Source of the DNA: Molanna angustata
Lineage: Eukaryota; Arthropoda; Insecta; Trichoptera; Molannidae
DNA length: 64,000 bases
Assembly: GCA_963576475.1 (NCBI GenBank)
Contig: OY754980.1
Location: 4,338,306 to 4,402,305 of the forward strand
Direction of reading: 5' to 3'
Shown here: piece after piece, positions 9,734-18,808 of the stretch
Layout of the letters: each line of letters starts with the position of its first letter
How positions within the stretch are numbered: the first letter of the stretch is position 1
Translations under genes and position numbers: made by a program
The notes under the pieces: model-generated
Database searches by the model: none
The model's input: the letters and a program-made list of their open reading frames with translations, nothing else
What the model was told of the DNA's origin: nothing

Positions 9734-9850
9734 CACTTTTTAACATATTTGAGAAATTCCTTTTTAAACCTTCTTAAATGACAAACTCGTTTTTATTCTG
9801 ACATAGACTATTTTTATTAAGATGGATTATTATTTATTTATTCGTTCCAG

Positions 9851-10335
9851 ATGGAGAATGCAGAAAAAGATGGAAACGCATCCGAGACTCGTACAATCGC
9901 TTCAAACGAAAGAGAAAAATGCTACCTGACTCTGTTCCGCCGCCAAAGAATTCAAAATGGGAGCTGTTCGATCGGATTACATTTCTGGAATCTTTCATAA
10001 ACGACGGGTCAAGTATTGACGAACCTCAGTCGTCTGAAATGGAAACCCAAACGAAGAACATTGACTTTTTCACGGTCGAAGTTCCACCACATTCGTCTGC
10101 ACACGAACACCCAGGAGAGCCCTTGAGTAAAAAACCTAGAAAAAATGATCAGGATAACGGACTAACAACCTTCGATGACGACGATCTTCATACATTCGGT
10201 AATTACGTTGGAGCCATGCTTAAGAAATTCAGCACACCTCTGAAAATTCTGGCCAAAAAGGAAATATTTGATATACTTCTAAAATATGAAATGCAATTCG
10301 ACGTAAAGCAAGAAGATCAAATCAATATATTATAA
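9851..10335 (+). CDS. MADF-BESS domain protein, exon 2 (terminal)
   Basis: Begins after TTCGTTCCAG at phase 1, so exon 1 joins as ...KD-DGECRKRWKRIRDSYNR. This completes the MADF domain (R.RW..IRD.Y.R..RK; then PPKNSKWELFDRITFLESF), spanning roughly residues 12-95. A Ser/Glu/Thr-rich linker and a basic stretch (KKPRKND, about residue 145) follow. A BESS-like helix pair comes next (LHTFGNYVGAMLKKF, then LKILAKKEIFDILLKYEMQF, about residues 160-200). Stop TAA at 10333-10335. MADF binds DNA and BESS mediates protein contacts in this family; the target genes are unknown. The product is likely nuclear. No intact paralogue lies in the window. Confidence 0.92.
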
Positions 10336-10350
10336 TAAATAATAAATAAA
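10334..10350 (+). promoter_or_regulatory. Polyadenylation signals of the MADF-BESS gene
   Basis: Three AATAAA hexamers (10334-10339, 10341-10346, 10345-10350), the first overlapping the stop codon. Transposon sequence starts at about 10367, so the native 3' UTR is probably very short or continues into the retroelement. Confidence 0.6.
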
Positions 10351-10366
10351 CTGTGATTATTTTCAT

Positions 10367-10413
10367 AGTGCCGTTTTTGTGATAACCTCACCTCAAGCGC
10401 GCTTTGACACGAT
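10367..10413 (-). mobile_element. LINE 3'-terminal motif (L2-like tail)
   Basis: AGTGCCGTTTTTGTGATAAC then CTCACCTCAAGCGCGCTTT matches the terminal segment of the L2-like element at 38340-38400 and the copies at 29160-29210 and 13318-13375. Confidence 0.55.
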
Positions 10414-10429
10414 TACAGGTTTTTGTAAG

Positions 10430-10530
10430 ACTCACGGAGTTAGCTACGTCCACCTAAACCCGCTCCGTATATGGGGACTGAAATCGGCCCATTCGCAGAA
10501 CGCTAGTAAAAAAGATAAAGAATGCATACA
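10430..10530 (-). mobile_element. R1-clade LINE copy B, distal 3' UTR
   Basis: Matches the 3' UTR of the large R1 element (18550-18640) and the fragment at 50268-50393: CGCTCCGTATATGGGGACTG, AATCGGCCCATTCGCAGAACGC. It is separated from the rest of copy B (11546-12200) by the LINE at 10531-11545. Confidence 0.7.
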
Positions 10531-11545
10531 AAGAAGACCACCATTCCCGACCATTCAACTATTTAAAGACATTAACGTACTAACTACAGCACAACTCTAT
10601 ATTAAACAAATCCTTATTCACTTTAAAAATGATAAGAAAAACCATATCACTGCTCAACATTCTCACTATACAAGACACAGACATCAACTAATCACTCCGA
10701 ATACAAACACTACATACGGACAAACATATTTACTATCAATACTTGGCTCCAAAGATCCTAAATTTAGTTGCAAAAGATATAAAGAACATACATTTAATAG
10801 AAAATACAAGACTTAATCATACAATACAAACATGGTTATATAACAAAGGGATCAACTATTGTCAGCAAATTCTCAATTCATAACAACATACATACAATAC
10901 AAACATGGTTATATAACAAAGGGATCAACTATTGTCAGCAAATTCTCAATTCATAACAACATACATACAATACAAACATGGTTATATAACAAAGGGATCA
11001 ACTATTGTCAGCAAATTCTCAATTCATAACAACATACATACAATACAAACATGGTTATATAACAAAGGGATCAACTATTGTCAGCAAATTCTCAATTCAT
11101 AACAACATACATACAATACAAACATGGTTATATAACAAAGGGATCAACTATTGTCAGCAAATTCTCAATTCATAACAACATACATACAATACAAACATGG
11201 TTATATAACAAAGGGATCAACTATTGTCAGCAAATTCTCAATTCATAACAACATACATACAATACAAACATGGTTATATAACAAAGGGATCAACTATTGT
11301 CAGCAAATTCTCAATTCATAACAACATACACGAGAAAAATACTAACATAGGACTCAATAAGTGGACCATGGGCTACACAATCATTCTATATGACAGCTTA
11401 CAATGACTTAGTAATTAATATTATGTAACTAGTCTACCACCTCGGAACAGGCCTGGCCTAGTAAGGTGGTCCAAACCAACCCAATTTTTTGTTATGTTGC
11501 TTATATAAAATGTAATTCTTGGTATATGTAATAAAAAAATGATGA
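10531..11545 (+). mobile_element. LINE 3' end (HYTRH.../LAPK family) inserted into an R1 3' UTR
   Basis: Forward frames read FPTIQLFKDINVLTTAQLYI, HSHYTRHRHQLITPNTNTTY, then after a frameshift near 10735 YLAPKILNLVAKDIKNIH and TIQTWLYNKGINYCQQILNS, then a stop. This is a LINE ORF C-terminus of CR1/L2-like style; the same family occurs at 45640-45932. The end is an A-rich ATGATGAATGAA tail near 11530-11545. It interrupts an R1 3' UTR: R1 sequence stops at GAATGCATA (about 10530) and resumes at ATAGCTCTAGATG (about 11547). Confidence 0.75.
10818..11330 (+). repeat. 73-bp tandem repeat, seven near-identical copies
   Basis: Unit includes CATGGTTATATAACAAAGGG and TCAACTATTGTCAGCAAATT. Starts of CATGG recur every 73 bp at 10831, 10904, 10977, 11050, 11123, 11196 and 11269. 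No substitution between units was noticed. The unit covers the last codons and stop of the host LINE (WLYNKGINYCQQILNS). Because 73 is not a multiple of three, each unit shifts frame. The homogeneity implies recent expansion. Confidence 0.95.
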
Positions 11546-12200
11546 ATGAATAGCTCTAGATGTTCCTCTAAACTCATGGTCTCGGCACAATAGTGCAAGA
11601 AATGACAGTCAACGTCGGTGAAAATAATATTCACAGACATGGATTGTCGATATATTACTTCACGCTTGTGACTGTGTAAAACTGTGCATCAGAGAGTTGA
11701 CCAGTTCTGGAATTTATATAATTTATTATTCAGCAGTAATGTCAGATAGAAGGGCTCCATATCCATAGCAAAACAATTTGAAGGCTGTAAAGTCCTTTCT
11801 CGAGACTTTGAAGAGGCCCACGGACAGCAGCGAGGTGCTCCATTCTGTTGTAGGACACATTTGGGTGAGAGCGTTCCCAGAGGATGTGCTCCTAAGTTTG
11901 ATCAGGGTGATGACATGAGGACGAGTTAGAAAGTCAGAATCTATGAAGGTAGCCATCAAACCTGCCGTATCCTGTGTAGAACTGGGATGTCCGGTAATCT
12001 GGGACAGCCCAAGGTTGACGAAGTCTATTCCTCACATCAGGGAAAAACTAGAATGTTGCTAGTTCCACGGGGCATGAGCTCCATCGGGCCTGCCAAGAGT
12101 CTAGCAAGACTACGCGGAATTAGTGAGTATTCTGGTGTTTCCTGAATAGGGCTAAGTTGTCGATCCGCCTCAGTTCAGGTGGTACCTAGTTTATTTTACA
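11546..12200 (-). mobile_element. R1-clade LINE copy B, ORF2 C-terminus and proximal 3' UTR
   Basis: The minus-strand frame 11726-11959 ends VGLFKVSRKDFTAFKLFC then YGYGALLSDITAE, colinear with the C-terminus of the R1 element at 18809 (FKVFCHRYGALLLEDSR in another frame). The upstream part, 11960-12200, aligns only at DNA level with 19040-19240 and is frameshifted. Dead, 5' truncated. Confidence 0.75.
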
Positions 12201-12420
12201 AGACTGGTCCAGCCACAGCAAAAGACCGATCACCAAAGAATGTGGTGTTAACTCTATTTGATTCGGTTAACTGGCATTAATAAAACATATTCAGCTTTAA
12301 AGTTAGTTGTTGGAAATCTTTTTGAGACAATAACACCCTAATGATAGGTCAATGCCATATGGATTTCTTCACTGGATAACTTGGGTAGTGATCATCATTG
12401 AACTTATAATGTACTTTTTA

Positions 12421-13120
12421 TTGAAAATTAAATTGACTAGTTGGGGTGTTTCGGCGAATCTCGATATTAAAAAAATAGGCAGTTAAACAAATAAAATTCT
12501 CATAAAAATATTCTTCCTAACAAAAAATTTTTTACGAATCTGGAACTTTTTTATATAAAATAATTTGAGATATTTTATTTGTCTATATTCATACGAATTT
12601 TCAGCGTTCTAGGTTTTCGAGATATACCTATGGAAAATTAAATAAAAATTATAAACTTGATAACACTGACTAAAACAAAAATTAAAATTCTGAGTACAAA
12701 TATTTTGTAGGTTTTCAGTTTCTATATTTTTTTGTAATTTTGGGTTATGTGAATCAAGCGGATCAAAAATTATATAATGGATACACACATACAAAGACGT
12801 ACTAAATGTTCTACTCCAAATTATGAGTAGTTAATTCATATATGTACGTTTTTACATAACATAAATGCTGCGAAACCTCTAAGTTGGTGTTGACTACAAA
12901 GAGAAAAACAAGCAAAAATATAGACCTGGGGGGACAAAATCATTCATGATAACCCATATCATGGATATAATTATCATAATTATATTCAAGATAACGGTAA
13001 ATATGGATGGTTTTGATTTCGCCGGTTGACCATAATAATCTTGGGAATCATGGCTTGAAACTATGTCGATATGTCAAGAGAAATAAAGTCTCGTGAACAA
13101 ATCGACAGTTGAATTAATCG
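12421..13120 (-). repeat. Family A repeat, minus copy, with nested MITE
   Basis: Starts with the inner end CTAGTTGGGGTGTTTCGGC (12436-12454) and passes the GTTTTAGTCAGTGTTATCAA and CTGCGAAACCTCTAAGTTGG blocks in reverse. It ends with the terminal hairpin near 13060-13115 (GTCGATATGTCAAGAGA, CGAACAAATCGACAG-like). The GT microsatellite is almost lost. It is interrupted at 12928-13031 by a foldback MITE. Confidence 0.75.
12928..13031. mobile_element. Palindromic MITE (foldback family), degenerate copy
   Basis: Starts GGGGGGACAAAATCATTCAT, has the core CCCATATCATGGATATAATT, and ends TTTTGATTTCGCCGGTTGAC, matching the arms of the 60035-60209 copy. The left arm lacks the CAAGTCTGGTTC segment. It is nested inside a family A repeat. 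Confidence 0.7.
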
Positions 13121-14231
13121 TAAAAAAAATAATTTAAAAGATGTGTAGTCAGCTATAGCGTTGGGGGAAAAGGCGCCCTTTTTAATAATCTACAATAAGG
13201 TTTCACATTATTACCTTGACCAGGTGGAATCCACTGATTAAATGGATGAATTGAAGGGTTTCTGAATTCACAAAGTATGGAATCAATCACATAACGTCCC
13301 ATCTTTATATAATTGGATCATTTATAATATAGCGTCGTTTCCGTACGAACTAACCTCAAGGGCGCATTAAATTAAATTTTACATCTGTTAGTAAAAGCTT
13401 CAAATCTAGGTTAATAGGTTATTAAATCTAGAGATAATAGTAAAGTTCATGTGTCAGTAATGAGTCCCTTTTGTATGATATGATATCGAAGATAAAAAAG
13501 CTTTATACCTTCTTCAAGTCAATTAATTAAATTCAATATTAGATGAATCTTCCCATTAATATTATCCCTCTCATAATACTAGAACAAATCTAACATTCAG
13601 GTTGCCTCTCTACAGAAAATATTATGTCCAAAATTCATTCATCCAAAGGGCATGTAGGTAACATGTAATATTTTTTTTAACTATGTTGTTATTTTTAAAT
13701 ATAATAAAATAAAATATCAAAGTTCCATTTCAGAGACCATTGAAGGTTTACGATAGCTGATTCCTGCTTTGTTCAGTTTGACTGCGAACGCCACAACCTT
13801 TCTTTCCCTCTTTTTGGACTTTTTCTTCTTCTGAATTAAATAAACACTAACATATGGCGTTCGATTCTCTCATTCCTACTCCATGATGGACATGACACGG
13901 CGCTTTGTAGTCCTATTTTAGCTGCATTAATTTCTTAGCCTCACAATTATAAGCTAAGAGAATGACCTCATGGAATGGCTAAAGATGGTCAAATGAAGAA
14001 TTTGAGAAAGGAATCTTGGTTGAGGCAAGTAGGTATGAGAGAACACAATGGGAGTGCAACGAGGACGGAACTCCATCCATACTGAATATTCTGGCTTGCG
14101 TTCATCTCAAGTATTTGTATTTGCATACTGGAATACTCTCGTCGCAGTGGCATATAAAATGCTATATGGGATACCATGAAAAAAAAAATAACGGGCCCTT
14201 AGGGTATTTTTTGCAGCTTCAAAAATATTCA
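13121..14231. other. No gene recognised; short L2-like tail scrap
   Basis: AT-rich. 13318-13375 carries AGCGTCGTTTCCGTACGAAC then TAACCTCAAGGGCGC, similar to the L2-like LINE terminus at 38355-38402. The 13989-14279 open frames on both strands show no domain. Confidence 0.4.
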
Positions 14232-14412
14232 TCTATACCATCACAGGATATAAAATATAACACAATGTGGGATAATTAGCGACAGGTGCGCAATTGTACC
14301 TTATAAAAGGAAGCATGACACATGCGTTCATACCCATATACCAGTCTCGTCTCAACGACATTCGGCATTCTTGCAACATTCAGAATTGGTGGTGAACCTC
14401 TTGCATAATAGT
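14232..14412 (-). mobile_element. SINE-like element SINE-3, 3' part
   Basis: Minus-strand copy starting TATACCATCACAGGATAT, with CACAATGTGGGATAATTAGC, CCTTATAAAAGGAAG, and ACATTCAGAATTGGTGGTGA near 14378. Diverged; the 5' part is missing. Confidence 0.65.
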
Positions 14413-16009
14413 AGGATATAGTGTAAGCAATAAATATTTTTTTAATAGCAAAATAACATTAAATACGTTTTTAATACATCTACAATAGAATGTAAATTAA
14501 TAATACAGATAATGTTCTGAAGCATATTATAATTCAATATAATATATTTAAATTATTTTAGTGCGCGTGTGTGTCCGTCATTGCAAATTAATGCATAGAA
14601 TTTCATTGACTTAAGTCTTTATTTTTTATCCATTTTAATTCCGTTTTTAGCTTTTTTCAACTCCAATAGTGATATTTATTTTTTGTATCACCACACAATC
14701 AACGTTCACTCATGGACAAATGAAGTTATTAATCTCGCGCAAATGAGGTCCGTGTCAGCCGGGGGGCCTTTTCAAAAACTACATCCATAAATCCGTCACT
14801 GTCCTCTGCCATCAGATAACAGATAATATAGCAATGAAATAGAATCAGCGCAAGATATTGCATCTCCCAGTGAATTTATCTTGCGATCGAAAAATGTTCA
14901 GTGCTGCATCAGAACGGAGTACCAATATCGGAGTGGCGAACAATTGGCTAGATATTATCTTAAACAGGTATGAAATTCTATCAGCATTGAGAAATTTTAA
15001 CGATGGTTGTCGATGGTATTTCACAATAAAGACATGGACGTTTTCATTTATCAGATAATCAACAAAGAATTATAATTGTTTAAGATATTTTTTGGTTCAT
15101 AATGATTATATTATGAAATTACATATCGAATATTTTTTAAAAGTTGCATATACGCAAACATTGTTTTTTTCCCTATCGGGAGTCATTGGTATTTTTATAA
15201 CAAATTTATAACCTCTCAATAGATACGAAGTTGGAATATTAAAGAAGAACCAGGAACTCAAGGCACCTACAGGGCTTACGACATGGTGGATCTTTCACAT
15301 ATGATCCGACGAATATTTGACATTGACAGAAAAATTTAACCATTTTATAATCTTTTTACTCGTTATTCTTCATCGCAATCGTGTTTTAATTGACTTATCA
15401 CGGCATAACGCGGTGTTTGTTTTCATTTTTCGATGTCAATTATCCAAAGGTGCATTTATCTATTTTTTGACATCTGTGAAGCCAATGCGGCCATACAGAA
15501 AAAAAATTGAGAGTGTTCGTAAACAATTCGGTGAACTAGTAAGTCATATCTTAGTATTCGTTTATAAGTAAGATTTTTTTAATACCTATCTTAAGTATTT
15601 TAGCCGTGGTTAACTAGTTGCGGGTTTAGTAGGAGTTTTTCTAGGTAGTCTAGCCTTGGTCATAGTTTTGTATCCTAATATATATTTTTTGTTGAAACCA
15701 TTCTATGGTAAATGTGTGTAGTGTGTATCCAATATCCACATTACATATTATATCAATAGGTTTATTATCAGGTTTAAATATCGACAGTCATAAATAATTT
15801 TTATTCTAACAACACAGAAATAATATTCACAGTCCAAAATGGCTGACAACACAATAAAACGAAAGGTATGTAATATGAAAAAGTGGGCGGACATCTAGTC
15901 ATATAAATAGGGTTGCCATACTTATACGGGAATTTAATAATAATATATAATAATTCAATTTCTTACAAGTGGCCAGTGTTTCCAGTCCAGTGAAGTTGAG
16001 TGGGAAATA
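14413..16009. other. AT-rich DNA; short segment shared with 48.2 kb and a possible mini-exon
   Basis: 15195-15300 (ATACGAAGTTGGAATATT; TCAAGGCACCTACAGGGCTT) shares about 85 bp with the minus strand of 48170-48255. At 15839-15865, ATGGCTGACAACACAATAAA is followed by CGAAAG and a donor-like GTATGTAA: a possible nine-codon first exon with strong start context, but no second exon was found. Otherwise nothing recognised. Confidence 0.35.
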
Positions 16010-16090
16010 ATTTCATAAAAATTTCTCCCCTGCTGGGGATTGAACCTAGGACACTCAACAGAAGCTAAACGACTTCCTTTGCTACTGTCA
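16010..16090 (-). mobile_element. tRNA-like SINE head, separate lineage
   Basis: The minus strand contains a B-box-like GTCCTAGGTTCAATCCCCAG preceded by AGTCGTTTAGCTTCTGTTGA. It differs from SINE-1 and SINE-2 heads, so it may be a third tRNA-derived family. Confidence 0.5.
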
Positions 16091-16412
16091 CTGGCGAATG
16101 TATTCTTCTTTTTGCACATAATATGAACAAGTATATTTCACATTTGATGGCTTATTGCCACTATGCAATTTCTTCCAACCTATCAGGCGTATTTGCCCAT
16201 CTGTATTGTTTCACGTTTCTCGAAAATTATGAAAATATTTGTCGTTGATAAAGGCTAAAAAATAAATTGGTTGAAATAAATATGAATCAATGTTATAAAA
16301 AAATGTTTTCATTGATATAATATGTAAACGAAATATAATAATAGATAGCAAATTACAAATAATGACGTAATTATGATGTCATTATTCGTCTTTTCTATGG
16401 TCATTGATTCTC

Positions 16413-16471
16413 ATACATACATATACATACATACCATCACGCCATGTCCCTTGCGGGGTAGGCAGAGAGAA
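16413..16471 (-). mobile_element. RTE-like LINE, extreme 3' tail only
   Basis: Only the last ten or so codons plus tail: the complement encodes VLSAYPARDMA then TGA, followed by TATG repeats (ATACATACATACCATCACGC on the + strand). A very severe 5' truncation of the family seen at 9120-9733. Confidence 0.75.
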
Positions 16472-16861
16472 CATATGCAAACAAAAAATATGTGAAATTA
16501 GCATAATCCGAATACAAAGTACGGCGCGAAAGAAGTGTGTTTTTCAAGACAAAAAATCTGATTTTTTTATTATTGTGTATTGCTGTAGTAATTTGTGGCA
16601 ACCCTAATTATCATAGAAGACGTACGAATTTGCCCTTTAATAATAATATTATTATATCAGCTTCCATTGTATTTCCTTTACAATGCCTATTCAAAAGATA
16701 ATTGCTTCTATCATTCTATTATAATACCTACTATATAGCGTGGATTTTCTAAAGACATTATAATAGCACCCTATCAAAAGGTTGATTATAGCTGCATCGA
16801 AGCAATTGGAAATATAAATGTATCAATTTTTAAAAAAACCTTTTTGTATTTTATTTTTATC

Positions 16862-16925
16862 GGGCAGCATCTTATAAAAAGTTGCCAGATTCATCGTGTC
16901 ATAGTTCCAGACAGAAAACTTACCA
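16862..16925 (-). mobile_element. SINE-2 tail fragment
   Basis: CATCTTATAAAAAGTTGCCA then GTTCCAGACAGAAAAC resembles the SINE-2 tail in reverse. Short and diverged. Confidence 0.4.
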
Positions 16926-17058
16926 ACTTATCTTTCTTACCAACTTATTTTAATTTGCATTTAACTTATTTGCCGATATAGTTTAATGCAAATTAAAATG
17001 AAAACGCACGAGTAGCTATATAATACTATGTAGGTACATTCCTCTTTTTATAATTATC

Positions 17059-17215
17059 GGGCCTTCGTGGCTCAGTTGGTTAGGTATCTGATCCAAAGGT
17101 CCCGGGTTCGATTCCCGGTGGAGTCACAGTTTTTAGTTGCGTTATTGGGTGCGTGTTAAATAAATATTCGACATAGTACCTGTTAGTTACCCGAAAAGTA
17201 AGAAATGAAGAAATA
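17059..17215 (+). mobile_element. tRNA-derived SINE (SINE-2), well-preserved head
   Basis: The head reads GGCCTTCGTGGCTCAGTTGG TTAGG, then a B box in GGTCCCGGGTTCGATTCCCGG (split here only for length). It continues with a shortened tail ATTGGGTGCGTGTTAAATAA and GTTACCCGAAAAG. The 5' GGCCTTC does not pair with GGAGTCA after the T arm, and no anticodon arm folds, so it is a SINE rather than a tRNA gene. About 60 bp of tail present at 40515 is deleted. Confidence 0.85.
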
Positions 17216-17999
17216 TATATTTTTGAGTATGGAAAACAGTTGGTTTAATCCTATACTTATTAGAAAACGAGTGTGTTGTGGCCAACACTTAAAATTATGC
17301 TCGATAATTTTTTTGGAAGGTTGACATTCCCCAAGTGAATTTTTAATATACATTCATTCAAAATATATACCAGAACTTAAGTGCATTTCGTTTTGTTATG
17401 ACCGATGAAAATCGAGACAGCTCGAAGTTAACGCAAAGTTCTAATTATTATAAAATTAATTGGTTTAAATCGTACTAGAAAAAAATTAGTCAAAGATAAC
17501 TGAATAAAATAAATGTTATAATACGCCTTTTATAAAATGATTACGTATAGGTATTTAAAAAAAACAGAATGTGATCTATAAACTACACAAATATATAAAA
17601 TATTACTTAGAATTTCATTGTGCAACTTTTTTATCCAAGTTATTGCAGTGTCTGGTAAAATGTTTAGTTGTTACAGTGTCTGGTGGTGGTAAATGTAATT
17701 TAAAATTAAATTTATTAATCAAAAGAGCGAACGAAATTGTGGTTTCGTGTTTATTACTTTCAAAGACACTGTAAACAAATTATGATGGTATGAAATACCT
17801 ACTATAAACATATAGGTACATTAATATCTAACATTTTACATTAGGTAGGTATGTTTTCTAAGCCAGACAAGACAATCGATAGGTATAATAAAATAAAATA
17901 ATGCATAGGTATTCACGGAATATTATGTACGGTAGGTACTATATAAAAACTAGAAGGTTGTGGTCAACACGATATTTAAAAAAAATAATAACATTCTCT
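17216..17999. other. No gene recognised
   Basis: AT-rich, with TAGGTA motifs typical of the window background. The frame at 17571-17774 shows no conserved features. Confidence 0.4.
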
Positions 18000-18431
18000 C
18001 CCCGATGGCGCTACATCGAGGGAGATCGCGATCCACTTCCACGCCGGCGACGCTATAGAGCCCATTGGCCCTGTTCACCACCGGACGCAGCCGCAACATC
18101 GGACAAACACAAAATATCCACCATCCATCGGGTTCAACCACTGCCCCCGAGAATCCAACCTCAAACGGCGGGGCAACCGCTCAAGATCGGCAGCCGGGGC
18201 AAGCCCCTAGCACAACCGATCGAACGGAAGGGCTTGCCCCCGCACCCCTCGGTCCTCGTGTTGGCGTCCGAAGGTTCCGCGGGCTAACACCGGGGGCATC
18301 CGACGCAATCATTCCGACGCAATCATCACCTGTCAGATTTGACGTCTAGTTGTCAACACAGGATGTCTGACCCGACGTCTGAGCCGGCGGTGTGCCCGAA
18401 CCACACAACAACATCTGCCGATGGCGCTACA
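18000..18431. repeat. GC-rich block bounded by a 14-bp direct repeat
   Basis: Strikingly GC-rich against an AT-rich background. CCGATGGCGCTACA occurs at 18002-18015 and again at 18418-18431. Inside, CCCCTCGGTCCTCGTGTTGG CG (about 18245-18266) resembles CCCCTTAGTACTCATGTTGG CG in the GC-rich insertion at 51126-51706. The + frame 18065-18349 is open for 94 codons (Pro/Thr/Gly-rich, for example LGPRVGVRRFRGL) but no domain is evident. It could be a LINE ORF1/5' UTR relic or a non-autonomous element, with the direct repeat as its target duplication. Confidence 0.5.
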
Positions 18432-18808
18432 GTCCATATCCAGCCTTGGCCTCCTGCAATGTTCTTCTTCATGTCGTATCGTGAGGCAAGGATCTACCAC
18501 TACATTGATTCACTCGACAACAGACGTACAGTATATGATATGATCTCGCTACTCCCACCACCACCCGCTCTGCCTATGGGGACTGTAATCGGCCCCTTCA
18601 CAGAACGCTAAGTGAACGACAAAAAAAATGCATAGCACGAAAAGTAGCTCATGGAGTCCTCTAGATTAGCAATCTCGGCACCATAGTGCAAAAAGAAACA
18701 ATCAACGAGTGCGAACAGAAAATTCACACCCGTGGACTGTCCATGACCTCAGATCCCCCTACATGCAGACCATCAGAGAAGTGACCAAGATCTCTGGAAA
18801 TAATTAAT

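Larger units (their letters stand above)
5911..9850 (+). other. Intron of the MADF-BESS gene (3.94 kb), loaded with mobile DNA
   Basis: Bounded by GTAAGTATT at 5911 and TTCGTTCCAG ending at 9850. It contains a SINE-like copy, a tRNA-SINE, two oppositely oriented family A repeats, and two minus-strand RTE-like LINE copies. The first 300 bp and last 100 bp hold no recognised element, as expected if splice signals are kept free. Extent is inferred from frame and splice sites, not transcript data. Confidence 0.85.

Noticed and set aside
10818..11330. CRISPR-like array
   Set aside because: The 73-bp units are contiguous and identical, with no variable spacers. It is a simple tandem repeat inside a LINE.
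17060..17127. tRNA gene candidate (also at 40650-40730, 1300-1366, 43110-43175)
   Set aside because: A and B boxes are present, but acceptor and anticodon arms do not pair and each is followed by the same long non-tRNA tail at many loci. These are tRNA-derived SINEs.
18065..18349. 94-residue ORF as a host gene
   Set aside because: GC-rich DNA stays open by composition; no start context, domain or splice signals, and a similar motif occurs in the 51-kb insertion.
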